Source: Pholis gunnellus
Lineage: Eukaryota; Chordata; Actinopteri; Perciformes; Pholidae
Assembly (NCBI GenBank): GCA_910591455.2
Contig: OU342806.1
Location: forward strand, 21,642,535 to 21,706,534
Direction: 5' to 3'
Length of the DNA stretch: 64,000 bases
Shown: positions 37,691-49,129 of the stretch, one piece after another
Layout: the number at the start of each line of letters is the position of its first letter
How positions within the stretch are numbered: the stretch's first letter is position 1
Notes under the pieces: generated by a model
What the model was told of the DNA's origin: nothing
Database searches by the model: none
The model's input: only the letters and a program-made list of their open reading frames with translations
Made by a program: the position numbers and the translations under genes

Positions 37691-38514
37691 TAACAGATGT
37701 AATGGATAATGGATAGTAAAAATGTTGGTAAAACTGATACTTGGTCCTGAGAGAAATTTCCCACATGTAACCGTGCCGAGTCTGTGGGATTTATTATGCA
37801 GTATTCTATCAAATCTTAGAAATAATATGAAATACAAATATGTTACCTTCCCTCCCTCAACACACACATCCAGCCAAGTATTAAACTCCACCACCTGTGT
37901 CTTCTCCCAGCTGGCTGCTCTACAGAAGGATTCACAAGTTCTGCTGTGTCCCCAAATGCAAAGACACAATGCTCAGTGTGTTGACCTGCAAATTATATTT
38001 GTTTGTTTTGGTCATGATGCTGCAGCGGTGACGGTTCCCCTCCATCTCCTCTGAGACGTGGACCCAGTAGGGCTGTTAGTCGAGTTTTCTGTCGTCCTTG
38101 TGAAGAGAGCCGGGTTTTACTGCTCGGTGTTGGTGTGTGAATCCCCCCCCTGGATTCAGTACAGCCGGATTAGATGAGGTTTTGATTCAATGTGGAAACC
38201 TCAGTGGGGACGGAAAAGGCCGCTAAAGTGGTGAGGGAGCGAATCAGGAGAGGAGAGAGATGAAAGGAGAGGAGGGAAGTAGAAAGTCTGCGTCTGTTAG
38301 GCAGGTGGATCCTGGTGTGTCTCCTGAGAGAGAGATGCCCTGACACCATTCACACTAGCTGTGTGTGTGTGTGACATGGATAATGTTATAGTGTCAACCT
38401 TCCCATTGTTCTTTATTTGACTGGATATCCCCATATAAACGAGACTTAATGGTCCATACAGCAACACATAGATCAAGTGATCTGCCAGAGACAGGTGACC
38501 TTTCTTTTCCCCAA

Positions 38515-38785
38515 ATTTCATCCTTTTCTAAATATGTCCACACTTGAAAAAATAAATAAAATGACTCGGGAAAAGACTCCAAAATGTCCATAATCTTCAA
38601 GAATGTCCCCACTTTAGAAAATGTCCTCCGTTTCCAAAAAGGTCCTCCCCATTCTAAAACGTCTTTAATTGACAAACGATCCCATGTTTATGTTTTGACT
38701 TTCCAAAAGTATCCCAGAATCTTGTCTCCTCACCTTCCAAAAATATCTTCAGCATCCAAAAATATTTTCCAATAATGTCCAAAAT
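38515..38785. repeat. degenerate minisatellite, RAAATGTCC-type unit, second array
   Basis: Repeated units of about 18-22 bases: tttctaaatatgtccacac, ctccaaaatgtccataatc, ttcaagaatgtccccac, tttagaaaatgtcctcc, tttccaaaaaggtcctccc. It is the same unit type and strand as 10240-10480. A CA microsatellite (38807-38831) follows directly. Confidence 0.6.
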
Positions 38786-38800
38786 GTCATGACTCTCAAG

Positions 38801-38806
<6 letters not shown>

Positions 38807-38832
<26 letters not shown>

Positions 38833-40244
38833 TGCTTCTTCTCATCTCAGGGCTGGTGAAATAATCAGTATGTTCTACAGCGGAGTCATTAACATGGATA
38901 GATTGCAAGAATAAACAATTTGAATGTGATTTGAGCCCCAGGGGGTTTGTGTGTGTGTGTGTGTGTGTGCACACGCTGATTTGGTTCTGTATGGTTGACC
39001 TGTCAAGAGGACGTACCAGTTGAACTGCTGTTTGTGTGTGTGTGTATTCATACATGCGTGTGTGCGTGTTTGTCAGTGTTAATACGAGCCAAAAGAGACC
39101 CCCCTCCTGCCTCTCTTTCCCATCACAGAAACACGACCTGCCTAACTGCATGCTCACTGACTGTAAAATTGCGACCTCCCACTGAATCAACTCTTAACTA
39201 AACACGTCTAATGATTTCACGTTAGAATTTGATTATTGTTGTTTTTTTTGTCATCTTCTGTGGAGTTTAGTTTGGGTGCCTGGGGCTTTGTGGAGGACTG
39301 TGTTACAGAAACCGAAATTAAAGTCGGAGACGTGGAGAGAAACCCTGAGTAGGTGACAGATGGAGGTTTTGTGTGGATCTGTATGTCTTTGTCACAATGT
39401 TTGGGTTTCATGCAGAGGCATTGGGGATTATGCAAGTACCTGTAGGAGGAAAGGAAATTATGTGAATCCCTTCCCCCCTCAGAAGTATCTCCCTCCGTCA
39501 CTTCCATTGTCCTTGTTGTGTTGAAAACTCTTTGAATTAGCGATTAACCGATGATTAACAGAAAGCTTCATTTCAATCCAACCGCGGGAACAAAGAAACT
39601 GGTTCGCACCAGCAGAAGTGAATGGGGGCTGTGCTTTTCCAGTGCACCTCTAGGGGGCACTGTAGGACATTTATCTGTAGAGCACAAAGGATAAGCAGCT
39701 CAGAAGTATAGTATATAGAGCCTATATGATGCAGAGAGGGAGAGAACAAAAGAAAGACAGAGGCGTTCAAACTCTTTTCCTCTCTCTGCCTTCACAGCAC
39801 ATATTTGTTCTCTCATTCTCTCAAGAGTCAATACAAACTTCAATGTCGTCTCTCGGTTTGCAAGGGTTGTCAGACAAAACGGCAACCTTGTCCCTGTGCT
39901 GCATGTATGGGAATTGCACAAAAACTGCAAAACATAAATGAGCTACTGTCCTTTTTCTGCCTTCATCTTTCCCTCTCCTCGTTGCGCGCAGGCTCTGAGG
40001 AGGTTTGCCTTTGTGGTCGGTGATACGAGCATCTTTGAGAAAGCAGGCTTTACCTTGGATATGAAAATAAAATGAAAATGTAAAGGAAGTTTCATGAAAA
40101 TATATTCATCAAACTAATGCAAACATGCATATTTTATAAGTGGAAGAAAACATATGCAAAGATGAACAAAGAGCTCCGACATATTTCTGCTGTCGTGGAG
40201 ACTTTAATGTGAACTTAAAGTTTGAACGACATCTTCAGTGTCTC

Positions 40245-40247
<3 letters not shown>
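38807..40247. other. intergenic with short CA/GT runs, no gene recognised
   Basis: CA run at 38807-38831, GT runs at 38948-38968 and 39030-39045. The 178-codon frame at 39190-38654 is driven by these runs and is not a gene. Confidence 0.45.

Positions 40248-40304
<57 letters not shown>
40248..40304. repeat. (GT)n microsatellite, 57 bp
   Basis: Twenty-eight uninterrupted GT units. Confidence 0.95.
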
Positions 40305-40305
<1 letters not shown>

Positions 40306-41124
40306 CAGCAGGACTAACTGCAGCATTTTCAGCTGGGTTCATTGTTAAAGAGTGCTGCAGAGTTATGAGTCACGCCACACATGACTCTTTTAAATGCCAG
40401 GCGTTTGTGCTCAGGTGGTCACCTGTCCCGAGTAAATAAATGAACTTAACAAATGATGGCAGTTTGTGTGCATTCTCTCGCACACAGTTTAAACCTCCAA
40501 AGTACCTCCAAGTATTTCCAAATCTTTTTGGCAATTGAGTACAATGTTCTCACAACCGACTTGAACCCGCACCTAAGCCAGCAAAATAAGACCCAAGTTG
40601 GCCACAAACTCATTATTCTTACAGACCCCCATTATAAAAGAGACGTCTGTAACACTCAAACCTCATGCAAGGGCAGTTTCATCATAAAGTTCTGCAGTTT
40701 CCACCATTATTCGATGGGCTACATAACAAGGATGTTAACGACCTGGGCGTATTAGTTGAACATGGGAGTCCCACGCCATGATGGTTGATGTCCTGCTCAA
40801 ACCAACACCTTCTCATCCTCAATTTGTCAAATACCGCAGCTTGGTAGGTGCTCCTCTGCGTCTGTGACGCACCGGACATGCAGTTAACTCCAATGTTAAC
40901 AGTTCCGTGTCCTTGTTACAAGCTCACAGTAACTGACGTGGTATAAAGTGTGAGATAGTCCACACAGGGCAGGTGGAAATAGAGGTGAATGGGTGAAACA
41001 AACACAGGACTTTCGAAAGCGCCGTTTGTGTCCCATGTGTAGCGCGTGAATCGTTAGTCACCTGAGTGGTGTTAGTGTCATTAGACACTCGGTTGTCACA
41101 TCAGTCATTCGTCAGTCAAGTAAA

Positions 41125-41365
41125 CGTCAACCACGCTCATTTCCTAAACCGAAATAAGTGGTTTTGTCGTCTAAACCTAAACTTCCTGTGAAGACGGAAG
41201 CTTATTTTGAAAAAAAAACAACATTTTGCATGTATGAGCACATATTGACACGCTGTCCCTGCCACGTCCAAGACTGATGCTAGAGGGGTATGTAGAGCAT
41301 CACAATTTGAAGCCAAGCTTAGTATTTGGCGCTTTGGGTTGAACATGTGTTGCTCTAACAGCTTC
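41125..41365. repeat. dispersed repeat family H, inverted fragment
   Basis: AAATAAGTGGTTTTGTCGTC followed by TAAACCTAAACTTCC is the reverse complement of the GTTTAGGCAACAAAACCACTT-like core of a common fish repeat, of which 56585-56900 is a plus-oriented relative. CCACGTCCAAGACTGATGCTA near 41260 belongs to the same family. The edges are approximate. Confidence 0.4.
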
Positions 41366-41489
41366 CACAAGTCTGGTTTCAGTCAGACTACCGGATGCTG
41401 AGCCTGCTGCAAAGATAAGCTCCCATTCTGCCACAACAGCAGACCACAAGAGGTCCAACACTGATGTCGGGTGATCAGTTTCGACCCTG

Positions 41490-41770
41490 TCGGTGTTTCA
41501 ATCCCAAAGGGGTTGTATAGGGTCGAGGTTCTTCAATACTAAACCGGGGAAATGATTTCTTTATGAGGCTGGCTTTGTGCACAGGGATATTGGCATGTTG
41601 AAACAGGAAAGAGACAAAGACAAAATGGTTATAGAAAGTGGGAAATACTGTCAAAAATATGATGGATTATTAAGATTATTATTTTCTTCACTGGAACTGA
41701 GGGCCCCAAACCGGGAACAAAAGCCACAGAACAAAAGTAAAAGTATGTGGACAAGTGTGAACATTCATGG
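41490..41770 (-). mobile_element. Tc1-like DNA transposon fragment
   Basis: GGGTCGAGGTTCTTCAATAC, GGCTGGCTTTGTGCACAGGG, ATGTTGAAACAGGAAAGAGA and TTCACTGGAACTGAGGGCCC match the antisense of the C-terminal half of a fish Tc1-like transposase. On the minus strand this gives a phrase like FQHANIPVHKASLIKK, close to the FQHDxAPxHKA motif before the last catalytic residue. AAAAGTATGTGGACAAGTGT at 41739-41758 matches the usual Tc1-type end (CAAAAGTATGTGGACACC). The rest is missing, so this is an internally deleted, inactive remnant. Confidence 0.65.
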
Positions 41771-42264
41771 GTGAAACTTCATAAATCATAAAATCCATGA
41801 AATATACTTTAGGACTTTAGTCCCGACAATACAATACGTTTGGTCTCTGTCAGTTTAAACGGTTTGATTTGGGGAAGAAGAGCAGATTCAGCCTCCCCCA
41901 TACAAATCATACCATCATGCCACAGTACAGCACAGCTGAACCTTTTTTGAGTATTTCCTCTTTCTCATTTACTCCAATTGAAGCCTGTGTGACTAGTGAG
42001 TGGTTATTCAAGCCAGCTGCTCATCTGAGGACATAATCATATCAGTTAATCTACATATCGTCCCTCCTCATGTTTCCCTCAGGCCTTAGCTGGGCATTAT
42101 GCTATTTGCCTTCTATTATTGATAGGGGGGCTAGTGTTATAGTGAAAACACGGGGAGACATCGCTTACATCGTTTGTATTTGAACCCACTCTGTGTTAAA
42201 CGTGTTTATGATCATTACAGCTGACATGGAAGTGGCACGTCCATACAAAAACGAGAAAAGATTC

Positions 42265-42288
42265 TGTGTGTGTGTGTGTGTGTGTGTC
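42265..42288. repeat. short (GT)n run
   Basis: Twelve GT units about 290 bases before the longest GT array in the window. Confidence 0.85.
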
Positions 42289-42575
42289 TGATAGTGTTAT
42301 GAAGCCAACAAATCAGCCTCAGTGCTGTCTGCCAAATGCACAAGAACAAAACAGCACACGATGAAGATATGCATCAATGAAAACTCTTTGAAATGCATAT
42401 TTAAAAGCATGCACACAGATATGCGCTGTATTGTATGTCTCTATATATGTATCTATGTGTGCATATTTATGCTGCTCATTTTGAATAAAACAGCAATAGT
42501 CGCTGTCGCTGTTAAATATTTGTGTGATCTCACTGACAACATATCAGAGAGATCTGTCAGAACTCCCCTCTGGCG

Positions 42576-42747
<172 letters not shown>

Positions 42748-42754
42748 CTGTGTT

Positions 42755-42871
42755 TTACCCGTTGTGGGGACATACGTCTGATTACACAGTCACATTTGGT
42801 GGGGACTCGGTTCTTTTTGGGGACAAAATGCACGTCCCCATAACGCAGGTTAGGTTGGGGTTAGGTTAAGG
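42755..42871. repeat. GTGGGGAC-type repeat ending in telomere-like GGTTAG units
   Basis: Three GGGGAC words spaced by 28-40 bases are followed by CGTCCCCATAACGCAGGTTA and then GGTTGGGGTTAGGTTAAGG, a degenerate interstitial TTAGGG-like tract. It probably belongs with the preceding GT array as one composite repeat. Confidence 0.45.
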
Positions 42872-42873
42872 CA

Positions 42874-42921
42874 GAGGTCGGCAACCCGCTGCTCTTCAAG
42901 CCCCTCTGTTGCGGCTCCCTG
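42874..42921. repeat. hAT-like terminal fragment
   Basis: CAGAGGTCGGCAACCCGCTG followed by CTCTTCAAGCCCCTCTGTTGCGGCTC matches the end of hAT-type elements that begin CAGNGGTCGGCAACC. Only this end is present; the MITE of family A follows at once. Confidence 0.4.
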
Positions 42922-43236
42922 AGTCTACATCCACACTAATACGTTTTAACAAACAAAAACGATCTCCGTCCACACGGTGTTTCAGCATCGTGTTCTAAAT
43001 CATCTCCGTCCAGACTAACACGTCTGAAAATGAATATCACGTGACTCTTCACGTACACTGGGCATGATGGTGGGTGCCGATGTAAACAGGAAGTAGATTG
43101 GTTGCTAAGTTAAAAAAATACGACAAAGTAATAAAGTAGTCTTTAAAAATGAAAGGTCGTGTTTGATACTTCAACACAAAACTTTAGTGCATATGCGTTT
43201 TCAAATGGAAATGTAGTAATGTGGACATGGCCTCAG
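42922..43236 (-). mobile_element. MITE-like element, family A copy 2 (inverted)
   Basis: The left end is AGTCTACATCCACACTAATACG. The right end, GCGTTTTCAAATGGAAATGT then AGTAATGTGGACATGGCCTC, is the near reverse complement of the left end of copy 1 at 30405. The interior (about 310 bases in all) is longer than in copy 1 and contains TCTCCGTCCACACGGTG and CTCCGTCCAGACTAACACG repeats. No coding potential. Confidence 0.55.
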
Positions 43237-44735
43237 GCTTTGACAAAATATAACATAAAAATAAATAGCGGTTACTTTTATTTGATTTTTTGCACACTGG
43301 ACAATCTTTCAAAGGGAACACCTCTTATCTTGGAGTTTGAGGAGATACTGTCACTGAAAATAGCAATAAAATGTCAAGAATTGTCTTTATTCTTGTTCTA
43401 TAATGTCGTATAACAAACCATAGTTTTTGTATATATAATATAACTATATATACAACTTTATAAGCTGTGATATCAAATAGCTTTTGCAGCTACAGACACA
43501 TTTTATTTGGTGGAAAATATGGCAAAATGGCTCTTTGTCAGATGGACATATTCTTCTTTTTTAGTCCACTGTTCTCCACCCCTTCAAACTGAAAATGAAT
43601 AGCAACTGAACATGTATGTAGTTAGACTGTCCTCTCCAGAGAAACGACAGCATAGATCATTTGTTCAACCACTACACTACACAAGATCTATATCATTATT
43701 GTTGCTGCGGTGCATTAATCGTGCACAGTGCAGATGAAAACCACTTATTGTGCATTTATGATGGTGACATGTAATTAACTATTGGAAAGACAGGCCTACA
43801 ATATTCAACAAGCAAGTTTGACATTATCGGTAAAGCCAATGATCTAGGTTGTTCCAGACGTTCACATGCATCCATCCACTAAACTCCGCAACATTGTGTG
43901 GTCTGAGAAAGTGGAAACAAACCACTCAAACTACCGCCCAGATACAATTTTATTGTACCTGTATTTGCACTACCAGCCGTATAATCTCTACAAATTCTGC
44001 ATTCAAGTGTTAAAGTCTGTTCAATGTCTGGTCCGACTGATTCTAACATTTGCGCTGTCACACACAGCTCATGCTAAGTCATGCATAATGTCTAGATAAG
44101 GTCATGGTTTCAGTGCATGTGTGAAAGGGACTTTAGTCAGTTGTTCCATCACTTTGGTCCAGACTGAAGTATCTCAAAAAAACGGATGGAATTGATTGCA
44201 AAGCAGCAGACCTGCTAGCATCACTGAAGACTCTTGGGCTTGTTTTGTTATGCCCTTTGTGGGGATTATTTCATTGACTTCTGATAGACCCCAGGCTGGT
44301 CAGGATCTGTTTATGCTGTATGCTTGATAAATAAATGAATTAGAATTGACTTCAGGACAATGTAATCCTTCATCATGAAAATCTGGCCTGTAGTTGTTGA
44401 GCTATCTGTTGGTGAAACAGACCAACTGACCACATATCGATAGTAGCACCAAAAGAACATACAGTACATTCTGTACCTGTAGGCAAATCACAGAATGAGT
44501 GCTTTTAGCTTAAAATGTTAAGTTGACTCTGCCGAACCAAGACCATATTTTCCACTAGTTAAAAAGCTTAAACTAATGAAGCATCAATTTGAATAATTCA
44601 GCAGGATTTATGGTGTGATATATTCGGTTTTAAGATCGTTGTTGGCTGCTGCAAACCCTTTGGGATGTTCATGCATGTGCCAAGAAGTTGTAAAACCCTC
44701 CTGCCTACAGTTAAACTATTAATAAAAGAACACAC
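43237..44735. other. intergenic, AT-rich; repeat fragment at 44130-44230
   Basis: No gene. 44130-44230 (GTTCCATCACTTTGGTCCAG then ACTGAAGTATCTC) is an inverted piece of repeat family D. Confidence 0.45.
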
Positions 44736-45170
44736 TCCTTGGGCGGGTTTTTAATTGGCTGTGAAGCTACTCCCCAAATTTACATGCAAATGAATACTTT
44801 GGTGGGGGAGAACGATGTTCAACGGTTTGAGAAATGTCACCTGTTCGGATGCAACTGGGATTTCCCACCCAACGCAAATTCAAGTTGAACGCTACATTTA
44901 TTCCTCCACATCCCTGCCTCACTGCCTGGAGCGAGTGTTGGGAACACTGTGTTTTCAGTGACAGCAGCTAACAAGGGGGCGGCGGTTTCCCGCCACTGCT
45001 CCATGCTCTCGCTGCCTGTACATAGGGGAGCACCTGGGGTCATGGATGAATATTTAAAACCACTTCCATATCAAATTAGAGGTGACCTTGGAGTACACAG
45101 GCTTGTGCCAGATGAAGCCTAAAAAGAGCCTAATTTGCTTTCAAAGGCCCCTTCTGTCATGCAAATGCCT
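44736..45170. promoter_or_regulatory. repeat-poor block with two POU octamers
   Basis: Two perfect ATGCAAAT octamers lie on the plus strand at 44784-44791 and 45159-45166. The first is preceded by GGGCGGG and an inverted CCAAT (AATTGG, about 44753). Between them are GAATATTTAAAACC and CATATCAAATTAGAGGTGAC. Octamers are bound by POU-family proteins. No gene follows on either strand nearby, so an enhancer is more likely than a promoter. Confidence 0.25.
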
Positions 45171-47250
45171 GGAAGGGATCCCCAATCCATGAAGAAGAAT
45201 CGTAGAAACTCTGCCACCCGTAAACCCCTAACACCCCTTCTCTCCTATACTGTACTCTGCAGAGGAATAAAACCCAAATATGAAGAGGATGGGGGGGAGG
45301 ATAAGGAGATGGGGATGAACACGTTGTGAATTAATGATAGAGGCTGGGTTGTGTGTTAGTGTGAGCAATGTTGAAGTGTATTTACTCAAGTGCTCTGCTT
45401 AAAGCATGCATTGAGGTTCTTTAATCAGATTTTATTGATTTTACTCGGCATATATAGATTTCTACATTTATTGATTCCTTCCTCCTCTCCATACTGTCCA
45501 TTTCTTTATTGTGAAAGATGGGAGTCGAACACCGCAGTCCTTGTTTCATGCCAAAAAAAATGCGGTACTGAGCTCCTCCAAGGCTTCAGCCGCAAGAACT
45601 GGACAGCACGGATACACAGACTGTAGAAATGTAAGGAGGGAATCTCACGCTAAAAAACAGTGGAAAAAAACACTTGATTTGGATAGCTCAGTCTGCTGAA
45701 GCCTCACACATTTCAGTTGCCTTTTTTAGCATTAAATGAAGACTTTGGATTTCTATCCCCCACCTCTCACAGTATTGACACATTAGCAAGGGGTTGCAGA
45801 ATGGAGAGGATCTATTTTTTTGTTTTTAAAAACATTTTTATCAATATACTTAACACGATACACATTATTATTCACCTGCAGAATAACCGGCCCTCAATAA
45901 AACATCCACATTTCCACGCAAATGAGGTTGCATCTTAATCATAATTCAATAATAAAACCCCAGCACCCTGCAGACCATCTCTCCTGTGTGTCTGCTGGCT
46001 GTGCTATCGGTCAAAGTGGTGATCTGGACGAAAGTCGAGGAAAATGTCAAAGTCTGAGTGGACTAACACTCGGCTTTGGAAGTGAGGGCACTAGAGGAGA
46101 GAACAGAAAATGCGGTCACAAGACATGACAAAACGTAGGTAATGGTCTTAAAAGGGATGGGCCCAAAAGAACAAATAGCATAGATGCATCAAACAGCATG
46201 TAGCGTGGTAATATGGTCACATTTTTTCTTTTTTCAATTCAAGTTGTTACCCGTTAAGATGCTTTACTTACTTGGAGTGTAAAGGCATAAATAAATTCTT
46301 CAGAAGAGACCAGATGTTTCAGTCTTTAGGGTTGTATGGTGTAGCGTTTAGCATTCTGCTAATTAGCTGTGAACCCACTGGAGGAAAAGTCAGGGTGCAT
46401 CCCAAGTCTCTTGCATCCAGGTTTCCCTCACTTGCATCTTTTCCTTGCGTCGTATTGAAAAATGGCAATTATTTAACTCTTATCGCAGGAGTTATCAGCC
46501 TCACGTCACTGAATGAAAATGACGATGAATGATTGAGTTGTTCTTGCCGACAGACAGACTCCCCTTTTCACTCTGACTTAAATTGTATCCATAACGAAAG
46601 CTAATGGGGTCAAATAACAGCTCATGTCAAGAAAAATCTTTATAATAAATGAAGAAGGTTGATTTGCTGTTAACACTTGTTGCTGCTCAGCCGTTTGGAT
46701 GGCGGTGAAACTCTTTAAATCCTAAAGTAGCCACGTTTTTACTGTTATATATATATTTTTTTTTTTGCATATTTTCTTCTCCATGCATGCACTGTGTAGT
46801 ACCACATCACACCAAAACAACGGCTCACGTTGTCAATGTGAAAGCCCACTAGCCAGGCTGAGATGACCCTGCCGAAGGGACGGGGAGCAGGGGAGATGGG
46901 GGCAGCCTTGATGTATTTCCTTGCCCTGGAAAGGTTAAGAGGCTACTGGTTAATTTGTAGCAGTTCACGTGAACCGCAGTGTGATGGCTCTGCAGGACGA
47001 GCAGAGGCTGCTGGACACATGGGACTACTGGGGCCGGGATATGTGTGGAAGGCAGCCGTGTGTGTGCGCGAACGTGTGTGTGTGTGTGTGTGTGTGTGTG
47101 ATTAAGATTGTGAGTGTAAGGATGAAGGCAGAGCAGTGGCTGTTGAGACTCTATTTCCCTCCATTTGTCTCCTTAACGGCCTTGCCTCAGGCCACAGCTG
47201 CAGAATGGATTGTACATTCTGGATTGAGTCCATTCCTGCTAAATGTGCCT

Positions 47251-47255
<5 letters not shown>
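45171..47255. other. intergenic, no gene recognised
   Basis: AT-rich sequence, with a short GT run at 47077-47100. No supported exon. Confidence 0.4.

Positions 47256-47321
<66 letters not shown>
47256..47321. repeat. (TG)n microsatellite, 66 bp
   Basis: Thirty-three TG units, with a short (TA)n at about 47353-47365 and another GT run at 47382-47393 close behind. Confidence 0.95.
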
Positions 47322-47323
<2 letters not shown>

Positions 47324-48251
47324 TGTGAGAGTTCATTTTGGCTGGTTCTCCCCATATATATATATACATACTTCATATAAATGTGTGTGTGTGTTTTAAT
47401 GCGATGCCCTGTGGCGAGATTTAATTTCGACACTACATCTTCCTCGCCTCACATGAGAGAGTGTGTGTCTCAGCCAGTTTTTCAGTTTGGGAATAGTCTG
47501 GAAGCTTTTCTGTTTTCACTTTTAGCACCGTTCTCTTTCTTTCCTCTCTGTCCAACTGTATTTGTCTCATGAATTGATTGACCCAATGGCAATGAACCCA
47601 CAAAGTACGACAGAACTCACTGGGTACCATGCCCCTTATATATTCTGTTCCGATGATTGGTAGGGAAAAACATTAGAACACAGAGTGAAGTATGTCCTCT
47701 ACATTTCGACATTGCAGTGTATGGCTGCCGTACTCTGGAGCGGGGATCGGCAACTGGGATGAATAACACGAAGGTCAGGGAACAAACGATTGCGATAAAA
47801 CAATACCGTGCTCCTACGTTTCTCCGACATGTTCAAGCGCGGCTTTCAGCACCCATCAGCAGATATTGCACCGAGCAGCAGATATGCAGAAGAAGACCCA
47901 ATAATGGCCGGGGCCACGGACTATTTGCTCAGCAATTTCATCGACTCATATTCTCACAGCACTCTGATCGTTATTGGCTTCTGATTGACAGCACCAGGCA
48001 CGCCGTACGCTGCTGCCCTCTGGGTCTCTGTGCTTGCATGTGTGTGTTCTCGTGCGCAGGTGAATATTCCGTGAGATGAAAACTACTGTAAATCAACAAC
48101 GGCTCATTAGCGTTGATTCCCCGACAGGAGAACACACTGATCGTTCAGATTCTCGCCCGAGGTGTACGAGAAAGTCAGACAGCGCTTTGATATTGACAGT
48201 CAGACCGCACTTGTCTGTTTTGTCTGTCATGTATATGTGTGTCTTAGACAT

Positions 48252-48264
48252 GGGGGGGGGGGGG
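48252..48264 (+). repeat. homopolymer G13
   Basis: Thirteen G at the start of a purine-rich stretch (48252-48370). Its length may be unreliable. Confidence 0.85.
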
Positions 48265-48469
48265 AGATGGGCGGGATGGACTCAGGACAAAGGGTAATAG
48301 AAAAGGAAAGGCGGAGAGAAATAAAGGAGAAATAGAAGAGAAATGAAAGTCTCCTCTGAGGAGGAAAAACAAAATTGGTGTGTTAAGGGGAAATGATTGA
48401 ACCTGACCCTGGCTTGAGGGCTGAGGGGGTGCATGGCCTTCTTTTAATTTAGCAAGTGATGGGTGTGAT

Positions 48470-48471
<2 letters not shown>

Positions 48472-48553
<82 letters not shown>
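48472..48553. repeat. (GT)n microsatellite, 82 bp
   Basis: Forty-one uninterrupted GT units. Confidence 0.95.
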
Positions 48554-48556
<3 letters not shown>

Positions 48557-48799
48557 TGACACAAGCAGCCATGTTGAAGTGTCCTCAGCTGCGATACCAC
48601 CTGCAGCCACAAGAAGCTGCTCTTTAAATCTCGGATGTATCTCGGATACATAGGGGTCTTAGTTCATTGTTTTGGTGCCGCTTTTGAAATGATTGCTCCG
48701 TGTAGCATTGAGGGGGATCTCATGGAAGAAATTGAATATAATATTAATAACTAGGTTTTCGTGAGTGTTTCCCTGAAACAAAACAAAAGCTTACAATGA

Positions 48800-49129
48800 G
48801 TCCTTCATATCTACATAGGGAGTGAGTCCTCGGAGTCTGCTGTGTTGCACCACCATGTTTCTACAGTAGAAATGTTTCTCTAGTGAGAGCCTTTTTACTT
48901 TTTTATGGGAGCTGAAGGCCACCTCCTACATGCTTGTGAGACCGCTGCTCCTAAAGTAAATGTATCAAGGTGTGGTTGGGCTCTGAACGAGGCCAAAGGC
49001 ATTATCACGGTTTTGCACTCGGCTGTTGCCGCAGTCTTGGAAACGGAGGAACGAGCAGAGGGGTATTCAGTTGTTTGCAATCTGCAACCTCAACGCTACC
49101 ACCAAACCCTACACACTGTACCTTCAAGG
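48800..49129 (-). repeat. dispersed repeat family C, copy 2 (inverted)
   Basis: CTTCATATCTACATAGGGAG, ACCACCATGTTTCTACAGTA, GAGAGCCTTTTTACTTTTTT, GAAGGCCACCTCCTACATGC and ACCCTACACACTGTACCTTC are, in reverse complement and reverse order, the parts of copy 1 at 30018-30310. The 121-codon frame at 48905-49270 lies in this repeat and is not a gene. Confidence 0.5.

Noticed and set aside
47738..47760. GGGGATCGGCAACTGGG as a hAT end
   Set aside because: Only a short partial match to the CAGGGGTCGGCAACC terminus, with no continuation of the element.
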